A DNA stretch of 64,000 nt from Symbiodinium natans (GCA_905221605.1 CAJNDS010002350.1:374501-438500), one strand, 5' to 3'; counted from the first letter of the stretch, positions 32,301 to 45,208 are shown. Numbers and translations: made by a program. Notes: generated by a model not told the origin, from the sequence alone.

Positions 32301-34052
32301 CCGAACACCGGCCAAGCCTGAGGCATCCAAGTGTTCGTATAGCGACGCAACGCCTGCCGAGCAGGCTGCGCCCGCGAAACACGATTGACATCGATTGACC
32401 AGCTTCAGCATTCCAGAAGAGAAAGAGTCTGCGCACTGCAACATCCAACGATGCCTCTGCTGCAGCGCTGTTCTCTTCCTTGAGTGCACGGGCCTTTGCC
32501 TGCACTTGTCAGGTCACACTATCCTTTGCGCCGCAAGGCAGCACAGGAAGAGGCCTCCGTTTCTGCTCTTCCTTTGAGAAGCCTGAGTCTTCAAAGCACG
32601 GTCCCCACAGCTGGGCACTTGTTCAGACATGGCCCCTTCTCAGGGAAGCGAATCTCTAGGCCGCAAGCTCATCAATCTCTCGGCGTGCCTTCATGACGGC
32701 ACGCTTTAAAGCCAAGTTTTCACCTCGACGGGCATCCGGCAATGCAAAGGAAACCTGCTTTAAGTCGATTCTTTCTTGCGCACCTTGCAGATGCGCAGTC
32801 ACCAAGCGGCCGTCCGCCAGCAGCCATGGATGCCTCGGGCAAAGGCAAGCTCCGAAACTCACATAAACTCACTATCTACCGTACGCAACGGACTAGGCAT
32901 CAAGCTTGTCCACGTCCGCTGACGTCTGCACAGCATTTCACTCGGACTCTTCTCAAACGAAGCGTTTCCTTGTGTGCCTCTGGTCCAGAAGTCTCTGGCC
33001 TCAGCTCACACCACACATACACGGCAAAACGGGCCTTAAGATGGCTTAAAGTACCAGAGCGAATCTGCAGAATCCAACTTCGTCAAGCGAGCCACGCTGC
33101 CGGAGGAGTCGAATTGCGCGGTGTAGGGCTGGCCTCAGATTGGCATGGCACATTGTCGCACCATGCTCGCTGGCGGATGGGCGGCTGATGGCGCCCAGCT
33201 GGGCTTTGTGCTCTTTGACAATACATTCAGGAATCCGTTCACGCTCATCCACCACCCCCACCCCCCCCCCGCCACAAACCCGAAGAAGGAATGAAAGAAC
33301 TGAAAGAAATTGAAAGAACGCCCCAAAGAACGGTGAACACGCTTTGACCGGTCTTGGAAACACAGTTCTCGGGTACCGCTGGGGCGTGTGACTTGACTTT
33401 AGGATGCCCCTGTGACACGAAAGAAGTTGTACAGATTTGTGACGTCACAGCACCAACTCTCCTTTGCGATTGCGTTTTTGCCGCCATGTGGCCATTCTCG
33501 TTCTACTTCGTGAAGAGCAACGTGCCTGAGGCAGTGCAGACACCCCGCAACCCGCAACCTTTGACTTCAAAAATGCTGAGGCCACCAGGACATTGAGGCC
33601 GTTCTCCGCCAGCTGTTGCTTCTCCCCTTGGAGACGACAATTGACATGGCGAAAGGGTAGAAAGATGCATAACAAATGGGTTTCGTCAGCATGTCTCAGC
33701 TGTGTGGCAGTGCACACATGATACACCAGGCGCCGAGGAATCGGCGCTCCAGTTCGTCCAATCTTTTGCTTACCTGTCATGAAAAGTGGCAAAGACGGAA
33801 ATCCGAGTGGAGCAAAAAAACCTCATGTCATCGCAGGGCCTTCAGTAGCTCACCCTGCATAGCTCCACCGGCATCAGCAGCAGCTTGGACGGCCGCTGAC
33901 ACTGCCGATGAAGAGCCTGGGATGTGCCGATTGTCGACTTGAAATGAGCCTACCGAGTCCCACCTAAAATACTCAAACTCCCGAGGCACCAGCTGCCCTG
34001 TCCAAGCAGTGAGGCGACCTTTGCCCCAAAAAAGACAAGCAAATTCAAACAA
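32300..34052 (-). CDS. Unrecognised coiled-coil-like exon fragments
   Basis: Minus-strand pieces with good composition: about 33960-33830 (SAVSAAVQAAADAGGAMQGE), about 33640-33540 (LQGEKQQLAENGLNVLVASA), about 32820-32656 (RGENLALKRAVMKARREIDE, stop) and about 32505-32395 (AKARALKEENSAAAEASLDV). The charge pattern suggests coiled coil. It is unclear whether these are one gene or several, and no family is recognised. Confidence 0.3.
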
Positions 34053-34159
34053 AAAGTAGAAAGAAAACTCAGCATCCCACGGCTTTGGCCAGTGCTGCTT
34101 GGGCGTTGGGAGGCACCTCTCTCAGAGCGGAGCGCGCTCAGGCTGAGCAACCCCCACCC

Positions 34160-37100
34160 CAAAATGTCAGATGGTCAACAACGACACCCCGCAAAGAGGG
34201 CTCTCCGTGAGGGTCTGTGGCCCACTGAACCATAGGCCTGTTGTGAGTGTCCTGAGTGTCGTGAGTGTCGTGAGTGGGGCCTGGCGAGCTTCCTCGGCGC
34301 GGCGGCGGCCACGGATCGGGATGGGCCTCTGGGCAGTCGGGGTCTGTAGCAACTGTGTATCAGCAAGTGGCACATGAGCAGACTCAGGGCGCCAGCTCCG
34401 CGTTGACCACGGCACGTGCCTTGGCGACCTCAGTCCAAAGTGAATCAGGGCAGAGCAATGATCTTCCTTCTCTGGTGCTTTGTCGCTGCTGCCTCCGTGG
34501 CATCTATTGATGCAATACTGCTTCGCCAAAGCTCGGTAGCATTTCGTGCAAGTTCAGTCGGCTTCCCCCGCTTGGTTCTGCTGCAAGTACACACTGGGCC
34601 GCAAGCCCCAAACCCTAAAGCAACGCAAACGAGAGGAAAAGGGGGTCTGATGAAGGTGATGCTTTTGGGTTCCGAAGCCCTGGCCGGTCGAGCAGAGCGC
34701 TGCCTGCCAGGAAGACGTTTCACTTGCCCGAAAGAGAAAGAAAGTGAGAGAGTGACAGAGAAAGAGAGAGAGGAGGGGAGAGAGAGAGAGAGAGGGAGAA
34801 AACTAAAACAATACAGAAAAGATCAAGCTCATGATGCTTCATGCATAGCCTGGCTCCAGCCGCTGACGAGCTGGATGACAGAGCCCCTGTCGACCTTGCT
34901 ATCTCGGGAAAATAGACTTACTTCGTGATTGTTCTGCCCAAGTTGTGGAGTCCTACTGAATATGGCACGACTTCCAATCAGCTGCTGATGGGGCCCTCAA
35001 GGATACAAAAAGGATGTAAATGACAAAGGCAAGGACGACGACTTTTGAAGCTGCCCAGCGGAAACAACCTCAGTTCGCGAACGCGGCCGCCACAGTTGAA
35101 GAGAACATGCACATTCCGCCAAGTGACTCCGTTTGGCCGGCCGCCGGTGCTTCCTTAAACCGCAAGGCTTGATGCTGTCTGCGTTGTTATTCGGTTTGTC
35201 GGGATTTCTATCCTTGACAACAGATACGACTTCAGGAAGGGTGACTCATGCACCGGGCCCAATCACCAACAAACGAGGCAGAAAAAAAACACCGCAAAAC
35301 TCGGAAAGGAAGAAGTGTCTCGCTATGTGTCGCACGCAAACAAGTAGCAGCAGGTAGCAAAGAGGTAGCTGGATTGCAGGAAATGCTCTCTCAAATGTGC
35401 ACCATCCTTGAACATGCCGAGTAAAAATGCAAGCGGTCCATTTCAACAACCACTAGCAATTCAAGCAAGCCATGCCAGCATGATGATTCCTGTATCTGCC
35501 GAGTTTTCTCATGTGACTTGCTCAGCTGAGCCACTTTGGTGAAATGCATCACAAGTGCCATGGCTGCCACCTCTTCCAAATCGCGCACACAGCAAACAGC
35601 AAGCATGCTACCACAAGTTTGGGCAGACACTAAATGACGGAAATTCGGCGGCTAGTGAATGCTGAAAGGCATGCTGTCCCTCAAGTTGTCGGGCCTCGTG
35701 TCGGGCCTCGTGCCGTGCGCTCTCGGCTTGTGGGACGAGATGTTTCTGACGCATTTGAGGCTGCACCTGTGCTGTAGACATAGGCACGGCTGGTCTTCAT
35801 TCAGACGTCTCATCGCTTGCCTAGTCCACGATCTCGGCTCGTGTTGCGACTGCTTCGGAGGCCTATCGGCAGACATGAGAGCCAACCCCAACAGCTCGCC
35901 CAAGCACTTTGAAGCACCGTGAATCACCGTGCATGGCCTGTGTGAGCAGAACCGCGGCTGGCCTCACACAACTACTCACGAAAGTCAAAACTACTGTAAA
36001 AGCATGAGACATTGAAAAACACTGAAGGCCCGGCAGTTTCCACTTTGGGTCTCGCAACACTCCTGCTCCATGTGAGACTACTCTATGTCAAGAGCCTTTC
36101 TGATCCCAGAGCATTCTCCAGAGAATTCAACACTCCTCTCCGCAATCTCTGTCGGCACGGAACTACAGCGTTGGCGAACGGCTTGTCGGATCCTCACGGT
36201 ACCAGTTGCTGGCTACTTGGTGCCACCTGGTGCCAGCTGGAGCAAGCAACGAACCCTGAGCACTCAGGTCCGCACGCTGGATCTGTCAAATTCTGGCGCA
36301 ACCGGCTGGCCATCTCGGCACCTAAAAAACTCGAACTTTCTGCAGCACCAAGAGCCTCTCTGGCAAAGCCGTCTCTGGGCAACACGCGTTTGCTGAGCAG
36401 ATCATGAGTGCTGTCCATCACCCCTGCAAATTGCGAGACATAACCCCATGAACTGCGCGTCCATCTACCCATGTCGGCCTGTTTCCGCCAAAGCAGGCCC
36501 CAACACCTCGCAAACACCACACTCAGTTCTGACAACGATGTGTCGAGACTGACAAACATAGGTTCCGAAATTTAGGCAGAGAGAAGTCTCAAATGAATGC
36601 TAAACAAAATGCATGATGTTCATGCCGGCCTCATGCGGGAAGAACTGAGCTCAGCCATGGATTGGCAAAAGAATATGATCTTTATCAATCTTCGTGGATC
36701 CTTGTGGCTAGCGCTGCTTGCCGCAAACGCTTACACCAGCACGCAAAAACAACCAAAACCTGGCTTGCCGTGGTGTGCGTGTCTGGCCAGTCTTGACGAC
36801 AAGCCCCGTGGCTTTACACAAAGAGAGACTACAGACTACATGCACGATGGATAGGTGGGGATGGAGTGGCAGCTACGCTTACACTTCACCAAGCTGTCAA
36901 ATTTGCTCAATGGCTTTTTGTTGCTGGCACTGGGCCCTATGAGCCAAGAGAGGGCCTTGTCACGCTAGCTGTTTTCCATCAAGTGACAATACACTTATCA
37001 TCGCTTGTCAAAACAATGCTGGATGATTCGCTGACTGATTGAACTGGTTTTCAAGGACCAAGCAGTGCGGCGGATGCGACGGGTGCGCAGTCAGAGCACG

Positions 37101-40100
37101 CAATGCATCGATTGCACACATTCGGAGTGCCCTGGCATGCCGGACTTTGCCGATCTTTGCCGCGCCGCGCCATGTAGCCATGCGCAAGGAAAGAACCCTG
37201 CGGGAACATTTCTCCCAGCAAGTCCTTCAATTCAAGGAGAACGAGCGCGGCCCTCCGGCTAAAGTGGCTAAAGCCTAATCTCAGGATCAGCTCTACAGTA
37301 GTTCCATCCAAAGGGCATCCGCTGCCATCCGAACCATACAAGTACATAAGCCATATAAGCTATACTACATCTGCGGGGTGCGGAGCCATGTTTTGTCTTC
37401 TATCAAGACTTCTTAGTCGTCTTCATTCGTTGAACAAGGAATCCGGGTTTCCAGACCTCAGGCAAGCCTCTAAACTCTTGAAAATGGCGCCAGGAGGTCT
37501 TCTAGGTAGAATCAAGCGTCGGGGTTCCAAGGAACCAAGATCTGGCAAAGAGCTCCAAAGTTCCAGGCTGCATCCTAAATGGAACTCACAAAGCGCGTTC
37601 CGGAAAGCCCCACCTTGCCATTTGGCATGGTGAACTCCGCCAGCGGTTTCGACACATTCCGCCTTGACAGACAAGATCTGTGAGTCCATGGTGTACCTTG
37701 ACAACAAAGAGTATACCATACTAGTATACTGCTGTAACAGCAATACGCAATGGCATTATTGCATTTGAGTATACCATCATATCATGAGAGTTGGAACGAC
37801 ATACGACTCGGCTATGCTATTATGATTGCCGTAGCCTGTGTGTTGAGACGAAAGCCGCACCCCCAAAACTTTGCGACAAAAGCTCCCGGCAGCAAGCAAC
37901 CCCTGAAGCACGGCGTGCGAGCGCAGCATAGTGCAGCAAAGCCTGGCATACATCGCCCATAGCACACAGACAAATCGAAGAAACAAAGAAAAAAACTCGA
38001 GAGCCACGGTGTTTGGGGTGTCGCAGGCGCACAAGAGCTTCCAGGCTTCGGTCTTTGAATGTGAGTCAGACTTGATTAAACTCCAGTGTGCAATTTGGAA
38101 TGTAACCTTGAATGTGAAGTGTGATGGATACGTGTCGTGACGAGCGGGCCATGACAAAGCATAGCAAAGCTCGCTCGAACTCATGCCCACACCCCCACTC
38201 ACCCTCGCAGGCACACTCCGGCTCACACACCCCGCCCACGACTGGTGGCTTGCCCAAGCAAAAATCGACCCCTCCCCCACATTCGACTCCCTCACGCCAA
38301 ACCTTACACCTTCACAATCAACTGTCGACATGTTACTCACACCCAATGCACAGTCCAGTCCGGTTCACACTTTAAACCATGTGATGTGCTTATTATTCCT
38401 CAAAAGTTGCAAGAACCTGAACTGTTGAGTTTAGTGCAGGGTCCTGGACGCGGCCAAGCTGTGAAACCTAATAGCAGTGGCAATAGCAGTGGTAGTAGCA
38501 GTGGCAGTTGCAGTGGCAGTAGAAGTAAAAGTAGAAGTAGAAGTAGAAGGAGAAGTAGAAGCAGTATGAAGCAGTAGTAGCAGTAGTACTTGTCGTCGTC
38601 GTCGTCTTCATCCTCGTCGTCGTCACGAACTTGAGTTCTTTGGAGCTTCAGCTGGAGTTCGAGCTTACAAATTCTTAGTGGGGTCCGCATGGATGTGGAG
38701 CACTTTGGTCTTGATAAAAGAACTTTTTGGCCGGGTGTTGCTTTATGTATCGCTGTTGTATTGATATCCTCCTCAGTGGACTCAGGCCCAATTTTGCCGA
38801 CCGAAAACGATTGAAAACACACGCACACAGAGTATCTGCATGTGCGTACACACAAAGATATAAGATATGTTTTGCTACTGTACGGATATCTCGCCTCCGT
38901 ATGCTTGTCTTAATTTCAGATTTAGGGTTTTAAGGTTTGAGGATGTTTTGGGATTTAGGGTTTCACGTTTCAGGTTTCGGGTTGGAATCAGGCAACCCCA
39001 GTAGGATCCCGTCGCTTCGAGGCGCCGCCGTCTTACGGAACAATGGCGCACAAGTAGCGCTGGCCGTGCTAGGAGTATAAGTATTCATAGCGGAAAAAAC
39101 TGCAATCATCGTCACCAACATAAAGTTGAACCCCCCAGTACGTGGTAGTGGCATTGAGAGTGGCAGTGGCAGTAGACATAGCAGCGCGAGGAGGAGTAGA
39201 AGCGGTAGTAGTAGGAATGCAGCGTGCATTTGCCCGCAGTGAATCTTGTTTTTTGGGCGTTTTACCTCGGTATTTACGACCGTTCCTCCACTTGTTCTAG
39301 CACGCGATTTTCAACTGCAGTTTACACTTATGTCTTTTTGTCCTTCCTCATTTCTTGACTCTATGTCTCCGTTTCCATGGGTATTTGCGTGCTTCGCACT
39401 TGAATTTTCGTCTTGGGTGTGCCTTTTGCATTTTATGGTTTGGTCTTTTTCGTGTTTTTTGCATTTCGACTTTCTGTTTTCCGGGCTTTACTTCTTTGCG
39501 TTGTGGTTTTTGCAGATTTTGCGTTCGTGTTGCAAGTTGCTTGGCTTCTGCTTTGTGCATCGGCTCTTGAAGTGCCCGATGTTTTTTTCGGTGGGGGGAA
39601 GTTGAGGGAGGCGGGGGGAGGGGGGCGGGGGGGAGGGGGAGGGATAAGAACGTTGTGAATCTCCACCAGCAAACGCAAGCGCCCTCTTCCCCATTAACCC
39701 GAACTGTCCCAAACCCGAAGCCCAGACGGTGAAAGCCCAAAACCTCCAACAGCAGAGTGCAGGCCCAAACCTTTCCGCTTAAGCCCATCTCTTCCGAACC
39801 CGAGACCAGACATTGCAAGCCCAAAACCTCAAAACATCGTGCCCAAACTCCTACAGCAGCACAAGCCCACAAGCACTCTTCCCCCCTTGAGCTGAACTCT
39901 CCCAAATTGCCCATAGACCCTGGCCTACACGCTTTGGCCTAAGCCTGTCACCTTTGTTAGGGGTTTAAGGTTTGGGATGTAGGGTGTTCAGGGCATCCCC
40001 CAAAAAACAGCTGTACAGAGCAAGCCCAAACCTGAACATGTCTTCCCAAAACAGACAAGAGTGCAAGCCCAAAACCTCAACACTCCACAACTCCCAAAAA

Positions 40101-41480
40101 GTTTCCGGAAACCCAACAATATGAAAGCGCTTTAAACTCGAGCTTTGGAGCACAAACATGCCCCGTATACCGCGGCCGAACACACGCCGCAAACCTAGTA
40201 GTATGGTTTGGTAGAGTTTTGTATGGTTTAGTATGGTCGTTGCCAGAATTCTAACCCTGGCCCCATCTCACTTGCAGAAAATCCTAATACTGCTCGCAGC
40301 GCCCTACTACTATACGAAACTACTTTACGTTTCTATCATGCACTCTGCCACTGGTCGCGCGCTGCTGGCCCCTGCTAACTGCCACGCCCAACTGTTTCTG
40401 CTTGAGGTCCAGGCTCTGGCCGCTGCACAGCAGACTTCCTTGGCGCCGGCACCTTCATGGACTGATGCTGAGATCAAAGGCGAACTTCAAATGCAAATAA
40501 GGGCCCAAACAACATCGAACTCGCGTCGAATGTGGTAGGTCTCGGGGCCGAGGCCTGCGCATCGACACCATCAAGGCTGCACAAACCAATCGAAAACATG
40601 CTTGTCCAGATGATTTTTTTCATCTTCAGCTCTGCCCCCTGCATTTGGCGGCAGCAGCAGCAGCAGCAGCAGCACCAGCGGCAACAGCAGCAGCAGCAGC
40701 AGTAGCAGCAACACATTTGTCTTTTTTCCGCGTTTGCAATTAACGCTAATCTTCTGATCGTTGCTGCAAAACATGACTCTGCCACGGGACCTTGGCATCG
40801 ACAAAGCGTAGGAAAGCGTGGAGATGCGCTGCCGAAGCCCTGTCGCCAAGACCAATATGTCGAGGGTTGGGACGTGGACTGCAGCCGCTGTTGCTAACGG
40901 TACAAACGTCCTTGAGCAAATAAATCACTTCATCATCATCTTCAACCTCTTCAGTTCGAACCCTCGGATCTTTCATCTTTCTCCCATGTCTAGAGGTTTC
41001 TGATTCCACGCTTCATCTTCGCTCTATTCTCCAAACTGAGATTTTCCTTTCCTTTTCCTGACTTCTGCCAGCAATCTGCTGCAAAGTGTCCGAGCTTTCC
41101 ACAGATACAGCAAGTTGATTCTTTCCTTTTTCGATTCTCCATAGCCTTTTCCAACTTGCCAGCTATTCTTTCCGCGTTCTTTTTTTTTTTTGGACTGACG
41201 CCTCTTTACTACATCAGTAGCGCAGTAGGCCGGTCTTGTTGGGCTCGACATAACAGGTGAAACGAAGTCAGCGCGCTCAAACCACCAAACACACCACGCA
41301 ACCACCCAAGAACCAAAGAAACAGAAGAAACAAAGCAAGCAAAAGCGCTGAACTACTAGGTAACCCCACGCACTCAGTACTCGAAGTCGTCGTTGAAGTC
41401 CCGGTGCAATCATACAGCACAGAGCATGCGGGGAATCGCAAATTGCGACACTGCCAGATTCTCAAAACCACCATCATGTA
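34160..41480. other. Long gene-poor stretch with microsatellites
   Basis: I find no convincing gene. Contents: (GA)n at about 34736-34800; short direct repeats of GTCGTGAGTGT near 34250; AGCAGTGGTAGTAGC-type trinucleotide tract at about 38464-38580 followed by GTCGTCGTC at 38590-38625; a G-rich run at 39593-39643; and (CAG)n at about 40652-40711. A minus-strand fragment at about 37260-37190 (ALVLLELKDLLGEMFPQGSF) may be an isolated exon. Phrases such as 'GCAAGCCCAAAACCTC' recur near 39750-40080. Confidence 0.5.
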
Positions 41481-41670
41481 GCTACTGGTGCGACATCATT
41501 CGAATCGAACCGAGGTCATCACTCGACGGTCAGGATCACGTACCCATCGTCAAGGACAGATAACAGACCCGCAGTGGCAAAGGGATGTTACAGGTCAGAC
41601 TCCCCAAAGGAGAGGAAAGACGTGCGTATGCCCCACGGTGGTCAGCCAGTGGGGACTTAACAGCAAGAAC

Positions 41671-41790
41671 TATCAAGGCAAGACCGGCCCAGGGCACTCC
41701 ATGGTGGTCAGCCAGTGGAGCAGCCCCGAGCGAAAGGTCCTCCGCTCACCCTGGCTTGCAGCTGCGCCCACCTGGATAGATGTCCGCGCA
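41671..41790. repeat. 120-bp dispersed direct repeat, copy 1
   Basis: Aligns without gaps to 42481-42600; the shared cores include GGTCAGCCAGTGGAGCAGCC and CCCGAGCGA. A shorter third trace (GGTGGTCAGCCAGTGGGG) precedes it at about 41638. Likely a fragment of an unidentified dispersed repeat. Confidence 0.7.
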
Positions 41791-42480
41791 CAAGCAAAGT
41801 CTCATCAGACGGCCAGAGGGGAGGCCAAGCCTTCACTGCGTGAGTAGCTACAGCTACCGTTTCCACCGTGAGCGTCATCAGCACACAAGGCCACACAGCT
41901 TTTGCGTTGGCCTGCGCATCAGTCTGCATCAGGTCCCTCCAAACCCTAACCCACGAGGTACGTCGGTAAGGAGATGGGAGGGCTCACATCACGTTTGCGT
42001 GCCGAAGCGCAAGGATCTCCATGGTAAAACTGCTTTGATCCAATCAGAGCCATCAGGTTACAGCCAAGCAAGCGGCGAAACAGCTGTGCCGCCGCAGGCC
42101 AAGCACAGACGAGGATGACCCTCTTGAAGGCCAGGTTAGTGCACAGGTGCTCAATGGCTCCCTGCCATGGCAGTGGGTGTATATTCTCCACATAGAAGTG
42201 CCCACAGTCTGGAAGAAAGCACCGCAGTATTGGTCTTTCCAGAGTCGGCACTCAGCCGAGATATTACAGAAGGGCGGGTCACATTGCCGTGACAGCACGT
42301 GAATCACGCGTCGTCTCGTCCAGCGATGAGCAGCGGGGCAACAAGGGTTGGCGGTTGTTGGGTCTCAAGGCCGAAGGGTTCACGTAAGGCCATAGCACAG
42401 AAATGGAGCAACCGACCCGGCTGACGGGGGCAGAGGAGAGGAAGACTGGGCAGTCTTACCTTGGACATAACACGATGAAC

Positions 42481-42600
42481 AATCAAGGCAAGACCAGCCC
42501 AGAGTACTCCATGGAGGTCAGCCAGTGGAGCAGCCCCGAGCGAGAGGCTCTCCGCTCCATTAGGCTCACCGCAGCGCCCACCCAGAAGGGTGTCCCCAAA
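42481..42600. repeat. 120-bp dispersed direct repeat, copy 2
   Basis: Second copy of the 41671-41790 block, visibly diverged. Between the copies a minus-strand frame at about 42245-41960 (CGHFYVENIHPLPWQGAIEH) has protein-like composition but is unrecognised. Confidence 0.7.
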
Positions 42601-43179
42601 AATTATAGAAAGGCTGATTGTGGGGTTTCCACCTCCAGCCTCTGGGGTCAACACCGCCCCATCTTCATTTTTCATCACACATTTCCACACATCATTCTCA
42701 TCATCATCATCTTCTTCATTCTACATCATCATCTCCTCCTCATTCGTTTTATGGGGGTTGGTTCTAGGGTTTCATCATAAATTTCCTAAATTTAAGTCCT
42801 TTTACCCTTAAATTTCATCACATCTAGCCCCCTCATTCATTATTTTCATCATAATTTCAGGGATTATCATAATTCCTAGGTTTCTGGGGAGTTTGACCTT
42901 CTAATGTTTTGTCAAATATTCATAATAATTTTTATTATGAAGCTTTGTTGGGGTTTTTGGTCTTTAAGGTTAGGGTTTTAGGTGAAAGGCGCGCCTTGGC
43001 TTCTTCGTCTTCGTTGACATCATCCTATGATGGTCAGCCTTGCTCGCTTGACTGATTGCACAGCCGTTCCGTGAATGCATTTCCTTATCTTTGCTTGAAA
43101 TGAGTAATCAGCAAAACTTGACTGATTGAAGGCGTTCTGTGCTCACAAGTTATCGTGTAGTGTATCTGTTGTTGATGCA
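42601..43179. other. AT-rich spacer upstream of the two intronless ORFs
   Basis: Composition changes here from GC-balanced to AT-rich with CATCATCAT and TTTCATCATAA runs. No gene is seen. It may hold the promoter of the 43180 ORF. Confidence 0.4.
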
Positions 43180-43839
43180 ATGTCGGGATACGCGGGTGAA
43201 GTGCCAGCAGTTCCAAGCGATGAAGCGCCAGCAGTTCCAAACGATGAAGCGCCAGCAGTTCCAAACGATGAAGCGCCAGCAGTTCCAAACGATGAAGCGC
43301 CAGCAGTTCCCAGCACAGGGGTTGCAATCTTGCCAGAAGTTGCCGTTAAGGATGCCAAGTTTGTCGTGGAGAAGCATACCAAGGAAAACCTTCGCAAGAT
43401 TCTAAAGGAAACCGAGAAGCAGGCACTCATGGCTATCCCAGATGACGGAATTCCGGAGAAGCTTCAGAGCATCAAGGATGGTATCAAAAAGTTGCTTGCC
43501 GAGGAGTTGTACCTTACCGAGAACCGCGTCATTGAGAAGAACAAAGACAAGACCGCGACAAGCATCAAGAACTTCACGGTGTCGGTTCACTACAAGGGAG
43601 AGATGAAGCCACTCATCATCTCCTCCACTACAAGCATGAAGGATGTGAAGAGCACCATTTTCTCAAAGTACGAGATTTTGCCCAAAGACCAGACCAAGAG
43701 GCGCTTCTTCGCCTTGACCAGTGAGACTGTGGCGACAAAGAGTACCGAGGTTCTCAAGAATGCGGAGATTACCACCATGCACGGCAAGAAGTTGGCGGGG
43801 ACAATCTTCAATGACCAGACTCACATTCGCGTGGAGTGA
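43180..43839 (+). CDS. Intronless ORF, possible ubiquitin-like C-terminal fold
   Basis: 219 codons from the Met at 43180 (MSGYAGEVPAVPS); an in-frame upstream Met at 43126 is less likely. Residues about 7-40 are four 8-residue repeats DEAPAVPN encoded by a 24-bp tandem repeat. A Lys/Glu-rich helical segment follows. The last 90 residues (KNFTVSVHYKGEMKPLIISS, VKSTIFSKYEILPKDQTKRR, then MHGKKLAGTIF) show a beta-beta-alpha-beta pattern reminiscent of ubiquitin-like domains, a weak resemblance only. There are no introns, unlike the host genes here. Base composition is more balanced than in the viral module to the right. Confidence 0.6.
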   Translation: MSGYAGEVPAVPSDEAPAVPNDEAPAVPNDEAPAVPNDEAPAVPSTGVAILPEVAVKDAKFVVEKHTKENLRKILKETEKQALMAIPDDGIPEKLQSIKDGIKKLLAEELYLTENRVIEKNKDKTATSIKNFTVSVHYKGEMKPLIISSTTSMKDVKSTIFSKYEILPKDQTKRRFFALTSETVATKSTEVLKNAEITTMHGKKLAGTIFNDQTHIRVE

Positions 43840-44090
43840 GTTATCGCTCGCTTTAGATGATTACCGGAAAGACTGAACCGTTCGTGCAAAGTAGGTCTTT
43901 CACAACGCCACTTGAAACCTTCTTGCCGACACAGAGCAGAGCACAAGTGTGAAAAAAAATCACACTATCAGAAGATGGGCGTGTTCCTCTCTCTTTTCTT
44001 GTTACACAAAGCATTTGATTGCTTTATGTTCACAGCATTTGTTGCTCACTTGCTGTAGTCAGGGTTCAGGATAAGCACTTACTTTTCGTC

Positions 44091-44666
44091 ATGGTCTTGC
44101 TGGGCGTGAAGAAGCATGTGACAAAGAAGGAGGCGATGGACGTCTTCAAGAAAAAATCACTTGCAAACAGCGTTCCCGAGAATGAAGAGTTGCCTACCGA
44201 TGTGCAGTTTCCTGAAGAGTTCCTTGCATTCATGCAAAAGGTGAAGGGCAAGATGGACGAGGTAAAGACACTTGTTGCTCAAGAAGTTCCCATTTTGAAG
44301 ATGGCACTTCGTTCTTTGCCAAACGACAAGCTCAATGAGGTGAAGGACTTGATGCAAGAAGCAATTCGTGGATGTCGTGGTGACACAAGTGAAGCACGAT
44401 TTTTTCGCGTCTTGGAGGTTCTTTTCCCTTCAATGTCTATCTTGAACAATGCCCAGAAAGAGCTCAACAATATCCAGAATGACTACCAGCGCTACTTCTT
44501 GTTGCTGTTCATTGACAACTACAGTGAAGCATCAGGTAGCACCGTCAAACATGGCAATTCACGCTTCCTCGGTGAGATTATCACTGAAATAGACCGTCGT
44601 AGAGATGAACAGCGTATGCCTTCAGCTTCAAATTCGGATGATGCACCCAATTGTGTAATATCCTAA
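44091..44666 (+). CDS. Intronless ORF of unknown function
   Basis: 191 codons from Met 44091 (MVLLGVKKHVTKKEAMDVFK); an upstream in-frame Met at 44019 would add a Cys-rich stretch that looks non-coding. The protein is charged and largely helical (FMQKVKGKMDEVKTLVAQEV, IDNYSEASGSTVKHGNSRFL) with no motif I recognise. It follows the 43180 ORF on the same strand by 251 bp and is followed by a 37-bp tandem repeat. Codon use resembles its left neighbour, so the pair probably has a common origin. Confidence 0.6.
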   Translation: MVLLGVKKHVTKKEAMDVFKKKSLANSVPENEELPTDVQFPEEFLAFMQKVKGKMDEVKTLVAQEVPILKMALRSLPNDKLNEVKDLMQEAIRGCRGDTSEARFFRVLEVLFPSMSILNNAQKELNNIQNDYQRYFLLLFIDNYSEASGSTVKHGNSRFLGEIITEIDRRRDEQRMPSASNSDDAPNCVIS

Positions 44667-44673
44667 AAGAAAG

Positions 44674-44799
44674 AGGTGTACACCAAAAGCGGGGAGTGCA
44701 AACACCAAAAAGGTGTACACCAAAAGCGGGGAGTGCAAACACCAAAAAGGTGTACACCAAAAGCGGGGAATGCAAACACCAAAAAGGTGTACACCAAAA
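44674..44799. repeat. 37-bp tandem repeat, 3.4 copies
   Basis: Unit begins AGGTGTACACCAAAAGCGGG and ends in CAAACACCAAAA. Three full copies (one substitution, GAG to GAA) plus a partial fourth directly follow the stop codon of the 44091 ORF. There are no spacers, so it is not a CRISPR array. GGTGTACACC is itself palindromic. Confidence 0.9.
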
Positions 44800-45208
44800 T
44801 GGTGTGCATCTTCTTGCCTTAAACGCCCTTTTGGGGGAGTCCACTAAATGTTTAATTCCGGACTTCGGGTTTTGTTGTAGGGGCACGGCAACCAAAGAAT
44901 GAGAAGTCGGCCTAAAATGTGCGATGTGCAGGATGCATACCAGCCTAAACCCCCTAAACCCCAAAATATCAGATTTCAAGTAGTCATATTCATAAAAATA
45001 TCCCAAAAATATAAATACCCTGAAAATACAGGCAATTCCCACACAAAATAACCCAAAATCCCAAAAATAATATATATCATAGATTTCAAACCATAAAAAA
45101 TAAGTTTAACCATCCTACCCGAGGGACTTTAAGACCCTTAAACCCTAAAATAAAAGAATAAAGACATAATATCCTCGCGACAGGTGAAGAGCGTCATTGA
45201 GATGCAGA

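Noticed and set aside
37777-38346. 189-codon minus-strand frame
   Set aside because: No family resemblance, irregular composition, and overlaps other equally open frames; no exon signals supporting it.
39348-39914. 188-codon minus-strand frame
   Set aside because: Composition is dominated by a G/C homopolymer region and repeated AAGCCCAAAACC phrases; both strands are open and no domain is seen.
44674-44799. Regular repeats resembling a CRISPR array
   Set aside because: Units are directly tandem with no unique spacers, no cas genes, and a eukaryotic setting.
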